From: Halorientalis sp.
GTDB lineage: Archaea > Halobacteriota > Halobacteria > Halobacteriales > Haloarculaceae
Assembly: GCF_028275115.1 (NCBI RefSeq)
Contig: NZ_JAQCNH010000093.1
Coordinates: forward strand, 1 to 55,402
Reading direction: 5' to 3'
DNA: 55,402 nucleotides
In this document: one piece after another, positions 46,516 to 54,484 of the stretch
How positions within the stretch are numbered: the first letter of the stretch is position 1
Layout of the letters: the number at the start of each line of letters is the position of its first letter
Notes under the pieces: generated by a model
The model's input: only the letters and a program-made list of their open reading frames with translations
What the model was told of the DNA's origin: nothing
The model's database searches: none
Made by a program: the position numbers and the translations under genes

Positions 46516-47862
46516 ATGAAACTGTTTGGAACGGCCGGTATCCGCGGCCCGGTCGGGCAGCAGGTGACCCCGGAGCTGGCGCTGTCCGTCGGTCGTGCGG
46601 CGGCAGGCGACGGCGACGAGTTCGTCCTCGGGCGCGACGGGCGAGAGACGGGGCAGGCGCTTGCGGCCGCGGTCGCGGCCGGACTGGAGAGTGGCGGTGC
46701 GACGGTACGACGGATCGGCGAGGTACCCACGCCGACGCTCGCGTACGCTTCCCAAGGCCGACGCGGCGTGATGGTCACCGCCAGTCACAACCCCCCGACC
46801 GACAACGGCCTCAAACTGTTCGTCGACGGGCGAGAGTACGGCGAGGACGCCGAGCGACGGCTCGAAAACCGGGTGGCCGACGACCCAGAGCCGGTGGCCT
46901 GGGACGCGTGGGGAACGGCGACCGACCTCGACGTGATAGAGCGATACCGCGAGGCCGTCGTCGGGTACGCCGAAGAGGTCGGCGCGTCACCGGAGGGGCT
47001 GACCGTCGCCGTCGACTGTGGCAACGGGGTCGGGAGTGTCGCGGCGCCGCAGGTCCTCCGGGCGCTCGGTGCGGAGGTGCGCGCGCTGAACGCGACCGTC
47101 GACGGCCACTTTCCCGGCCGGGAGAGCAAGCCGACGCCGGAGAGCCTGACCGACCTCCGGGCGTTCGTCGCGGACGGCAACGCCGACATCGGAATCGGGC
47201 TGGACGGCGACGCCGACCGTCTCGCCCTCGTCGACGCCGACGGCGAAGTGGTCCACGAGGACACGGTACTGGCGGTTCTGGCCGAGCGGTACGTCCGCGA
47301 GAGCGAGGCCACGGACCCGGTAGTCCTGAGTACGCCGAACGCCTCGGCGCGGGTCGACGAGCGGGTCACGGCCGCTGGGGGGCGCGTCGAGCGGACGGCG
47401 CTCGGCGTCCTCCACGAGGGTCTCGCCGACGTTCGCGCCGACGGTGGCGAGGAGACGACGGTGGTCTTCGCGGCCGAGCCCTGGAAGCACGTGCACACCG
47501 GTTTCGGTGACTGGATCGACAGCGTGGTCAGTGCAGCCGTCCTCGTGAGGTTGGTCGCCGCCTCGGGACTGGACCGTCTGACGGAGCCGGTGACGGAACG
47601 ACCGTACCGGAAGGCGAACGTCGAGTGTCCGGACGGGGTCAAAGCCGACGCGATGGGGACGCTGGAAACGCGCCTCCCCGAGCGGTTCCCGAAGGCGGCC
47701 GTCGACACCGAGTACGGCGTTCGGCTCTCGTTTCCCGACGCGTCGTGGGTGCTCGTGCGACCGAGCGGAACGGAGCCGTACATCAGAGTGTACGCGGAGA
47801 GTGACGAGGTGGACACGCTGGTGACGGAGACGGTCACCGCCGTCGAACGCGCCGTGAACTAA
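46516..47862 (+). CDS. glmM: Phosphoglucosamine mutase / phosphohexomutase
   Basis: 448 aa from the ATG at 46516; the open frame extends upstream through the neighbouring gene, which is a shadow. Alpha-D-phosphohexomutase family with start KLFGTAGIRGPVGQQVTPEL, catalytic phosphoserine S90 in VTASHNPPTDNGLK, metal loop D230/D232/D234 in GLDGDADRLALVD, and sugar/phosphate loops AEPWKHVHT and VRPSGTEPYIRVYAES. It interconverts hexosamine-6-P and -1-P for nucleotide-sugar synthesis; GlmM versus phosphomannomutase cannot be settled here. Its TAA overlaps the convergent gene stop by 4 bases. Confidence 0.9.
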   Translation: MKLFGTAGIRGPVGQQVTPELALSVGRAAAGDGDEFVLGRDGRETGQALAAAVAAGLESGGATVRRIGEVPTPTLAYASQGRRGVMVTASHNPPTDNGLKLFVDGREYGEDAERRLENRVADDPEPVAWDAWGTATDLDVIERYREAVVGYAEEVGASPEGLTVAVDCGNGVGSVAAPQVLRALGAEVRALNATVDGHFPGRESKPTPESLTDLRAFVADGNADIGIGLDGDADRLALVDADGEVVHEDTVLAVLAERYVRESEATDPVVLSTPNASARVDERVTAAGGRVERTALGVLHEGLADVRADGGEETTVVFAAEPWKHVHTGFGDWIDSVVSAAVLVRLVAASGLDRLTEPVTERPYRKANVECPDGVKADAMGTLETRLPERFPKAAVDTEYGVRLSFPDASWVLVRPSGTEPYIRVYAESDEVDTLVTETVTAVERAVN

Positions 47863-48656
47863 CGACCCGCGTGGGTCTCGAGCGTGGATTGTAACTGTTC
47901 GGGGTCGGGGCCGGGGGCGAGGTCGAGCCGGTAGACATCGGTGAACCAGCCACGCGGCCGGACGACGAGCGAGTCGTCTGTGACGGTGTAGGAGCCGACG
48001 TCTTCCCATCCGGTGAACGCACCGTCGACGGCCAGGCCCGCGTCGGTGACGACGACGGAGCGGTCGTCCGAACGGAGGATTCCCAGCGCGAGCGGCACGA
48101 CGACCAGCAGTGCGAGGACGACTGCGAGCGGCACCTGCTCCAGTAGTACTAGCACGCCGAGCAGACCGGTGACCGCGCCCAGTCCGACGGCTAGCGCGCC
48201 GTAAGTGAACCGGCGCTCTCGCCGGTCGGGACGCGTCTGGAAGCTGTATAGGACCGTTGCGGCCTCGATGCGCGAGACGGTCACCGAACGGGTCCCGAGT
48301 TCGACCAGCGCGACGGCCGGCGCGATGGCCAGCACGCCCAGCGTCGCCGGTCGGATCAAGAGCGCCAGCGGACTGATGCCGGGATTGTGCGCGAGGAGCG
48401 CGATGAGCCACACGAGGTAGCCAAGCGGCAGGACGACCGGCGGAACGGCCGCGAGAAGCGAGGTGACGAGCCGCTCCACGTCGAGACGACCGCCGAGCGC
48501 GTAGCCTACCCCGCCAGCGGCGAGACCGGCAACCGCCAGACTCACCCAGAGGTCGACGACACCGGACACCCGCGCCAGCACGGCGGCGAGTGGGCCCACG
48601 AGCAGGGCTAGATAGGTCCCCACCAACGACCGATAGAGCGAGCGCGTATACCGCAT
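47859..48656 (-). CDS. Membrane protein with C-terminal PH-like domain
   Basis: 265 aa. Six hydrophobic segments in the first 200 residues (LVGTYLALLVGPLAAVLARV, AAVPPVVLPLGYLVWLIALL, FTYGALAVGLGAVTGLLGVL, LAVVLALLVVVPLALGI). A soluble C-terminal segment (SVVVTDAGLAVDGAFTGWED, VRPRGWFTDVYRLDL) is consistent with a bacterial PH-type domain. Function unknown. Divergent from the cytidine deaminase gene and convergent with glmM. Confidence 0.75.
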   Translation of the reverse strand: MRYTRSLYRSLVGTYLALLVGPLAAVLARVSGVVDLWVSLAVAGLAAGGVGYALGGRLDVERLVTSLLAAVPPVVLPLGYLVWLIALLAHNPGISPLALLIRPATLGVLAIAPAVALVELGTRSVTVSRIEAATVLYSFQTRPDRRERRFTYGALAVGLGAVTGLLGVLVLLEQVPLAVVLALLVVVPLALGILRSDDRSVVVTDAGLAVDGAFTGWEDVGSYTVTDDSLVVRPRGWFTDVYRLDLAPGPDPEQLQSTLETHAGR

Positions 48657-48753
48657 GCGTTTCCATTGTCAGTACCTCCACATAAATCACCCGTCAGTTC
48701 GACACGTGGAGTCGGGGGAGGATACTTGTCCGGTCGCCCCATCGAAACCGGCT

Positions 48754-49143
48754 ATGGAGAATCTGGTCGAGCGTGCGCGGTCGGCACGGGACGACGCACA
48801 CGTCCCGTACTCGGAGTACCGTGTCGGTGCTGCGCTCCGGACGGCGGACGATACCGTCTTCACCGGGTGTAACGTCGAGAACGCCAACTACAGCAACAGC
48901 ATTCACGCCGAGGAACTGGCCGTCGGGAAAGCGGTCGAGGCGGGCCACCGCGAGTTCGGTCGCCTCGCGGTCTCTTCGAGCGAGCGCGACGGCGTGACCC
49001 CCTGCGGGATGTGCCGCCAGACCCTCGTCGAGTTCTGTGACGACGACCTCGTCGTAGTCTGTGACGAGGGCGACGCGACGAGCGAGTATCGTCTGGGCGG
49101 ACTGTTGCCCGACGCCATCAGCGCAGAGACCCTGGGGAAGTGA
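48754..49143 (+). CDS. cdd: Cytidine deaminase
   Basis: 129 aa from the ATG at 48754. Zinc-dependent deaminase: H51-A-E53 (HAEELAVGKAV) and C84/C87 (PCGMCRQTL) give the His-Cys-Cys zinc site with catalytic Glu53, and N-terminal PYSEYRVGAALRT and CNVENANYSNS bind the nucleoside. It converts cytidine and deoxycytidine to uridine forms. Its stop overlaps the start of the phosphorylase gene, so the pair forms a pyrimidine salvage operon. Confidence 0.95.
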   Translation: MENLVERARSARDDAHVPYSEYRVGAALRTADDTVFTGCNVENANYSNSIHAEELAVGKAVEAGHREFGRLAVSSSERDGVTPCGMCRQTLVEFCDDDLVVVCDEGDATSEYRLGGLLPDAISAETLGK

Positions 49144-49961
49144 GTATGGACAGCGAGGACCCGAACGACGAGGAGCAGTACCACCTCGAGGTCGGTCCCG
49201 GAGACGTGGCCGATACCGTTCTCCTGCCGGGCAACCCGGAGCGCGTGCCGAAAGTCACCGACGCCTGGGACCGGAGCGAGGTCGTCGCGGACCACCGCGA
49301 GTACCGGACAGCGACCGGTGCCTACGAGGGAACGCCGGTCTCGGTAACCTCGACCGGTATCGGCAGTCCGTCGGCCGCTATCGCCGTCGAAGAACTCGCC
49401 CGGGTGGGCGCGGACACGCTGATCCGGGTCGGTTCCTGCGGCGCGGTCCGGGAGGAAGCGGCCGTCGGCGACCTCGTCATCACCCGTGGCGCGGTCCGGC
49501 AGGAGGGAACCAGCGACGAGTACGTTCGTGAAGGCTACCCAGCGGTCGCTGACCACGCCGTCGTGGCCGCCCTCGTGGCCGCAGCCGAGCGCCTGGGCCA
49601 CGACTACCACGTGGGGCTGACCTGCTCGACGGACTCGTTCTACGCAGGCCAGGGTCGTCCCGGGTTCGAGGACTTCGAGGCCCGCGGCAGCGAGGGGTTG
49701 GTCGAGGAGTTGCGCGCGGCGAACGTCCTGAACTTCGAGATGGAGGCGAGCGCCATTCTGACGCTGGCGAACGTCTACGGCCTCCGGGCTGGCGCGGTCT
49801 GTTCCGTTTATGCCAACCGCGTGACCGGCGAGTTCCGGACCGAGGGCGAGCGGAAAGCGGCTACGACTGCGAGTCTGGCGACGCATCTGCTGGCGAAAAT
49901 GGACGAACGAGTCGACGAATCGGGGGCGAACGCGTGGCACGCCGGGTTGAGCGTAGAGTGA
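49140..49961 (+). CDS. udp: Uridine phosphorylase-type nucleoside phosphorylase
   Basis: 273 aa with GTG at 49140 (GTGA overlap with cdd stop); an ATG at 49146 is the other possible start. NP-I family fold: VLLPGNPERVPKVTDAWD, GIGSPSAAIAVEELARVGAD, IRVGSCGAVREEAAVGDLVI, NFEMEASAILTLANVYGLRA, the last holding the ribose-binding Glu-Met-Glu. It splits uridine into uracil and ribose-1-phosphate, following cytidine deaminase. A purine preference is less likely from this context. Confidence 0.93.
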   Translation: MSMDSEDPNDEEQYHLEVGPGDVADTVLLPGNPERVPKVTDAWDRSEVVADHREYRTATGAYEGTPVSVTSTGIGSPSAAIAVEELARVGADTLIRVGSCGAVREEAAVGDLVITRGAVRQEGTSDEYVREGYPAVADHAVVAALVAAAERLGHDYHVGLTCSTDSFYAGQGRPGFEDFEARGSEGLVEELRAANVLNFEMEASAILTLANVYGLRAGAVCSVYANRVTGEFRTEGERKAATTASLATHLLAKMDERVDESGANAWHAGLSVE

Positions 49962-50022
49962 GCGCGGCAAAGAGCGCCGGGAATCGAGCGGAGAATAAAA
50001 GCGGAGAGCGTGCCGGGAGTCG

Positions 50023-52248
50023 TCAGTTGCTGCCGTCGTACAGCGTGACCACGTCGTCGTAGTCCAACTGGCCGTTCTCGTTGAAGTCGTAGGCAGCCTT
50101 GTTGAGTTGGACGCTGTCGTCCTCGAAGTGTTCGAACAGCGTCTCGATGTCGCTGTAGTCGAGTCGGCCGTTGCCGTTGACGTCCTCGAACAACCCGTCG
50201 TCGTCGAGGTCTCGCGGTGCGTCGCCACCGCCGACCGGCGGCGGCCCGACGACCAGGACGCCCATCTCAGTGGTTGTCTGGAGGGCGGACCCGGCCTCGT
50301 CGTCCATGCGGCCCACGCTAACCTCGAGATCGGTCGTGCCGGTCCCGTCGCCACGAACGTCCAGCGTCGCCAGCGGGGTGTCGGTCCCCGCGACGACCGA
50401 CTGGACGTTCTTATCGAGGTCGGCGAACCGGAGCGTCACCGACGAACCGTCGCTGGCGACGGTGGTCTCGGCCATGCCGAAGGCGTCGACGACCGAGGCG
50501 TCGGTGATCGTCGCCACCTCGGAATCCGAGAGGGAGACCGTCAGCCTGCCACCGGAGAGACCCTCGTCGAGCCAGCGAGCCGTCAGTTCGGCGGTGCCGG
50601 TTTTGCCGTTCCCGACGGCCACCGAGTCGGCCAGGACCTTCGGGTGTTTGGGCTGGAGGCCTGGCTGGCCGGCCTCGATCTGGAAGGTTGCGTCCGTTCG
50701 CATCGGCGCACCGGGTTCTTCGACGTACTCGACGACCTGGTGCTCCGTGGTCCACTCCTCGGGCGTGACCGTACAGCGGACGTAGCCGCGACGGTTGTTG
50801 TAATACTCGACGTTGTCGTTCTCGGTGACGACGTAGCGGCCGAACTCGTCCATGTCGGCCCCGTCCCCACCGGCTGCGATGGAGGTGCCGACGAACTCGG
50901 CTCCGACCGGTTCGGAGGACCCCTCCTTCGCACTGATGAGGTTGTTCGCCCAGTTGCGGTGAAAGTCGCCGGTGACGACGACCGGGTTGTTGGCGTCGTC
51001 CTCGAGGGCCCGCTTGACCTGTCGCTGTTCGGGGACGTAGCCGTCCCACTGCTCGGTCCGGTACCCTTCCTCCGGACCCGGCTTGAGGTCCATCTTCGCG
51101 AAGGGCAACTGGTTGGCGAGGACGTTCCAGGTATTGTTGGTTTCGGCGAGATTGCCCAGGAGCCACTCCTCCTGTGCGTCGCCGAGGATGGTCCGGTCTT
51201 CCTCGAAGCGTTCCTCGCAGTCGACCTTGTTGAACACGTCGTCACAGGCCTGGTCGGAGCGGTACTGACGCGTGTCGAGGACGTTGAAGTCGATCAGGTC
51301 ACCGAACTCGTAGTACCGATAGAGCTTCTGGCTCGCGCCGTCCGGTTTCTGCGCCATCCGGAAGGGCTGGTGCTCGTAGTAGGCCTTGAACGCCGCGGCA
51401 CGGCGCTCGACGAACTCCTCCATGGTCTGTTTGTCCGGGTCCTGGGGCACGTCGCCGGCCCAGTTGTTGTCGACCTCGTGGTCGTCACGCGTGATGAGCC
51501 ACGGGGCGCTGGCGTGGGCCGCCTGCATGTCCGGATCGCTGTTGTAGAGCGCGTAGCGCAGGCGGTAGGTCTCCAGGTCGGTGGTTTCCTTCTTGTACTC
51601 CTGAGGCAACTGGCGGTTCCGAGGGGTCTCCGTTCCGTTGATGCCGTACTCGTAGATGTAGTCGCCGAGGTGGACGATCAGGTCGAGTTCGTCCTCGGCC
51701 ATCCGCCGGAACGCCGTGAAGTACCCGTCGGCCCACCGGTTACACGAGGCGAATCCGAACTGGAACTCGTCGACTGCGCTGTCGGACTCGGGTGCGGTCT
51801 TGGTCCGGCCGACCGGACTGGTCTCACCGCGGGACTCGAACTGGTAGTAGTACTCCGTATCGGGCTGGAGACCGTCGGCGTCGACGTGGACGGTGTGCGC
51901 GTGGTCGGGTTCGGCCGTCGCCGTCCCCGAGTTGACCACGTTCGACATCCCCTCGTCGGTCGCGACTTCCCAGTTCACCTCGAAGGGGTCGTCGGGCATC
52001 GCGCCATCGGCCTCGAGCGGGTTCGGTGCGAGTCGTGTCCAGAGAATCACCGAGTCCGGCAGCGGGTCGCCGGACTTGACACCCAGCGAGTACGGGTCGC
52101 TCTCGAACTCGCCGTCCTCTGTGACCTGTGCCGACGCGCCGCTGGACATGCCCACCATCGCAGCCAGCGAGACGCCACCGGTTCGCTGCAGGAATTTTCG
52201 TCTGTTGTGCGCCGTCGGGTCGATGTCTGGCAGAGTTTCGGGCTCCAC
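50023..52248 (-). CDS. phoD: Tat-exported PhoD-type alkaline phosphatase with cohesin-like and dockerin-like tail
   Basis: 741 aa, GTG at 52248, leaderless by the ATTTAAG box about 26 bases upstream. Residues 14-41 are a Tat signal (NRRKFLQRTGGVSLAAMVGM). Residues about 50-150 are the PhoD N-terminal beta domain (YSLGVKSGDPLPDSVILWTR); about 150-520 the metallophosphatase domain (FGFASCNRWADGYFTAFRRM, LIVHLGDYIYEYG, WLITRDDHEVDNNWAGDVPQ, VVVTGDFHRNWANNLISAKE). Residues about 530-675 look like a cohesin fold (GTAELTARWLDEGLSGGRLT, VATITDASVVDAFGMAETTV). Residues about 678-741 hold two EF-hand-like dockerin repeats (DVNGNGRLDYSDIETLFEHF; DFNENGQLDYDDVVTLYDG). A phosphatase outside the cell, likely in phosphate supply. 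Confidence 0.88.
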   Translation of the reverse strand: MEPETLPDIDPTAHNRRKFLQRTGGVSLAAMVGMSSGASAQVTEDGEFESDPYSLGVKSGDPLPDSVILWTRLAPNPLEADGAMPDDPFEVNWEVATDEGMSNVVNSGTATAEPDHAHTVHVDADGLQPDTEYYYQFESRGETSPVGRTKTAPESDSAVDEFQFGFASCNRWADGYFTAFRRMAEDELDLIVHLGDYIYEYGINGTETPRNRQLPQEYKKETTDLETYRLRYALYNSDPDMQAAHASAPWLITRDDHEVDNNWAGDVPQDPDKQTMEEFVERRAAAFKAYYEHQPFRMAQKPDGASQKLYRYYEFGDLIDFNVLDTRQYRSDQACDDVFNKVDCEERFEEDRTILGDAQEEWLLGNLAETNNTWNVLANQLPFAKMDLKPGPEEGYRTEQWDGYVPEQRQVKRALEDDANNPVVVTGDFHRNWANNLISAKEGSSEPVGAEFVGTSIAAGGDGADMDEFGRYVVTENDNVEYYNNRRGYVRCTVTPEEWTTEHQVVEYVEEPGAPMRTDATFQIEAGQPGLQPKHPKVLADSVAVGNGKTGTAELTARWLDEGLSGGRLTVSLSDSEVATITDASVVDAFGMAETTVASDGSSVTLRFADLDKNVQSVVAGTDTPLATLDVRGDGTGTTDLEVSVGRMDDEAGSALQTTTEMGVLVVGPPPVGGGDAPRDLDDDGLFEDVNGNGRLDYSDIETLFEHFEDDSVQLNKAAYDFNENGQLDYDDVVTLYDGSN

Positions 52249-52267
52249 ACACAGGCTTCCGCCCGAA

Positions 52268-52285
52268 CCCCGACTTAAATTTTAT
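52268..52285 (-). promoter_or_regulatory. Promoter of the phosphatase gene
   Basis: An A/T-rich stretch with ATTTAAG on the minus strand lies about 25-32 bases before the GTG at 52248, placed for a leaderless start. A broader A/T-rich run continues up to about 52305. Confidence 0.45.
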
Positions 52286-52454
52286 ATTTTTGATATATTA
52301 TGATGGATGCGACGAACTTGTTATGTATATCACCCCCGACGGGCGTCGTGGGTCACGGATATATCGGGAGACTGCGGGACAGTTCTGACCGAAACGTACG
52401 GCTACGTGGGGTACGGACCAGTGGATAGAGCGGGACGTTCCGGGCGGCTTGGTC

Positions 52455-53618
52455 TTACATGTCGGGCCAGGCCTTCACCGCGCGGCCCGGGCCGGTGACC
52501 GAGGAGATCCAGCGTGCGGCGATTGCCTTTTTTAGGTTGCGTGCGAGGAAGCCACCGAACGTCTCCATCGGCATGAGCATCACGTCGTGAGCCACGGCCT
52601 CCTCGCCGACGGAGATTGCGGTCCCCTTGCTTTTGAACGTCCAGTCGTCCAAGGGCTGGCCACGCATCGCGCGGGCCATGTTCTTGCCCACGTGGTCGGC
52701 GGCCTCCCAGGCGGCCTCGGCCGTCGGCGGCGCGGGGTTGTCGCCGGGCTGGTCGACGAGGGCACAGTCACCGATGGCGAAGACGCGTTCGTCCTCGGTC
52801 TGGAAGTTCATGCCTGCGTTGACCCGATGGTTGCGGTCGTCTTTCTCCAGGTCTAGGTCCTGCATGGCCTGCGGGCCCGTGATGCCGCCGGTCCAGAGCA
52901 ACACGTCGTAGTCGAGTTCGGTCTCGTCGCCGATGTACACCGTCTCCTCGTCGACCTCGCCGATGAACTCGCCGGTCATAATATTCACCTCACGGTCCTC
53001 GAGACGCCTGCGCAGAGCACTCTGTACTTCCGGGTCGTTGCCCGGGAAGATCTCGTCGAGCCCCTCGACGAGGTGGATGTCGATTGGCGCGCGGTGGTCG
53101 TCTCGGAACTCGGCGACTTCGCCGGCGCTCTGGATACCAGACAGGCCGGCTCCGCCGACGACGACCTGGGCGGGGTCGGACTGTGACGCCTCGCGCGCGG
53201 CCTCCTTGACGGCCTCGTGAATCCCGAGCGCATCGTCGAGACCTTTGAGCGTGTGAGCGTGCTCTTCGAGGCCGTCGATGCCGAAGAAGGCGGTCTGGGA
53301 ACCGAGCGCGACGAGCACGTAGTCGTAGTCGATCTCGGAGCCGTCGGCCAGTCCGATGTTGCGGTCGTCGGTATCGATGTCGACGACTTCCCCCTGCACG
53401 AAGCGCGTACTGGGAGATTTGATGTCGTCGATGGGAATCGTAACCTTCTCTTGGATACTCGGGTCCCGGATACAACGGTGAGATTCGTGGAGAACGAGGT
53501 GGTAATCGACATCGGAGACCCAGGTGATGTCCGCGTTGTTTCCTACTTCGGATTCAAGACTTTTGATCGCGCCTGCGCCGGCGTAACCGGAGCCAAGCAC
53601 GACGACGTCATCTGTCAT
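52455..53618 (-). CDS. ndh: Type II NADH dehydrogenase (FAD-dependent)
   Basis: 387 aa. Two Rossmann folds of the pyridine nucleotide-disulfide oxidoreductase type: FAD loop VVVLGSGYAGAGAIKSLE and NAD loop VVVGGAGLSGIQSAGEVAEF, then FAD-binding FAIGDCALVDQPG with PPTAEAAWEAADHVGKNMA. The C-terminal amphipathic part (FGGFLARNLKKAIAARWIS) fits membrane attachment. It passes electrons from NADH to the quinone pool without pumping protons. Sulfide-quinone reductases share the fold but lack this GDCA pattern with PTAEAA, so NDH-2 is favoured. Confidence 0.9.
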   Translation of the reverse strand: MTDDVVVLGSGYAGAGAIKSLESEVGNNADITWVSDVDYHLVLHESHRCIRDPSIQEKVTIPIDDIKSPSTRFVQGEVVDIDTDDRNIGLADGSEIDYDYVLVALGSQTAFFGIDGLEEHAHTLKGLDDALGIHEAVKEAAREASQSDPAQVVVGGAGLSGIQSAGEVAEFRDDHRAPIDIHLVEGLDEIFPGNDPEVQSALRRRLEDREVNIMTGEFIGEVDEETVYIGDETELDYDVLLWTGGITGPQAMQDLDLEKDDRNHRVNAGMNFQTEDERVFAIGDCALVDQPGDNPAPPTAEAAWEAADHVGKNMARAMRGQPLDDWTFKSKGTAISVGEEAVAHDVMLMPMETFGGFLARNLKKAIAARWISSVTGPGRAVKAWPDM

Positions 53619-53798
53619 ACCCGCATCTCAGGAGCCACCCGATACAAAGGCTTTGAAATCGCCGTCTCCATGTCGTCAGTTTTTATATAGATACTGGCCT
53701 CGCTTTCGAGTCGGTCGAGTGGGGGCCGGACTGGAATTTCGGCAATCGGTGAATTTGCTACCGGCGAGGGCAAAAAAAGTCGTTTCGACGGCGGACGA

Positions 53799-54332
53799 CT
53801 ACTTCTCGACGTCACCGACAGGCGCTTTCATATCGTCGATGGTGAGGATGAGGATGTTGCTGGTGTCGTCTTTCCCTTCGACGGTGCCGATGATGCGGAG
53901 CTTCGACAGCGGCGTCGGGCCGACGGTGATGGTGTCGCCCTCGTGGAACTCGGAGATCGACCCCTGGAGCTTGATTTCGGCGCGGCACTCCTCGGGGTGG
54001 TGGACACTCGTGAGGTCAATCTCCTCGACGTTGGCGCTCGGCACCGACTCACCGTTGTGTTTCAGCGGTACGTCCGCGGCCTCGTCCATGTTCTGGACTT
54101 GAAGCGCTTCGTAGGCGTTCGAGGTCGGCTTGTAGCCACCTTTCGGCCCGGGTACACCCTCGACCAACTGGAGTGCTTTCAGACTCTGCATCTGGTTCCG
54201 TATGGTACCTGGATTGCGGTCGACCTGCTCGGCGATGTCCTCACCTTTGACCGCGCTTTCGGACTGCCGGTGGAGGTTGACCAACTCTTGGAGGATATTT
54301 TTCTGGCTCGGCGTGAGTTCGATTGATGACAT
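53799..54332 (-). CDS. Winged-helix HTH transcriptional regulator
   Basis: 177 aa, ATG at 54332, TATA-like TTTAAG about 25-30 bases upstream. Residues 1-70 form a winged helix (LTPSQKNILQELVNLHRQSE, GEDIAEQVDRNPGTIRNQMQ, LVEGVPGPKGGYKPTSNAYE). Residues about 95-177 form a beta-rich ligand or RNA-binding-like C-terminal domain (GSISEFHEGDTITVGPTPLS, LRIIGTVEGKDDTSNILILT). A haloarchaeal Rrf2/MarR-like regulator of unknown target; no Fe-S cysteine triad of Rrf2 proteins is visible. Confidence 0.8.
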   Translation of the reverse strand: MSSIELTPSQKNILQELVNLHRQSESAVKGEDIAEQVDRNPGTIRNQMQSLKALQLVEGVPGPKGGYKPTSNAYEALQVQNMDEAADVPLKHNGESVPSANVEEIDLTSVHHPEECRAEIKLQGSISEFHEGDTITVGPTPLSKLRIIGTVEGKDDTSNILILTIDDMKAPVGDVEK

Positions 54333-54484
54333 TATGTAATGTTTGTCGTAGCTTTGCTTAAACCCGGCGGATAACCGAGTGCTCGCTGACGTATCCGAAG
54401 ACCGGACGACCGCTGTCGGCGGCGGTCGGTCTCAGTCGTTTCGGGAAACAACACGCATTTCATCTGCCTCTGAGATACCCCGGT

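Noticed and set aside
46491-47510. 339-residue Arg/Gly-rich frame over glmM
   Set aside because: Different frame of the same strand as the well-supported mutase; typical GC artefact.
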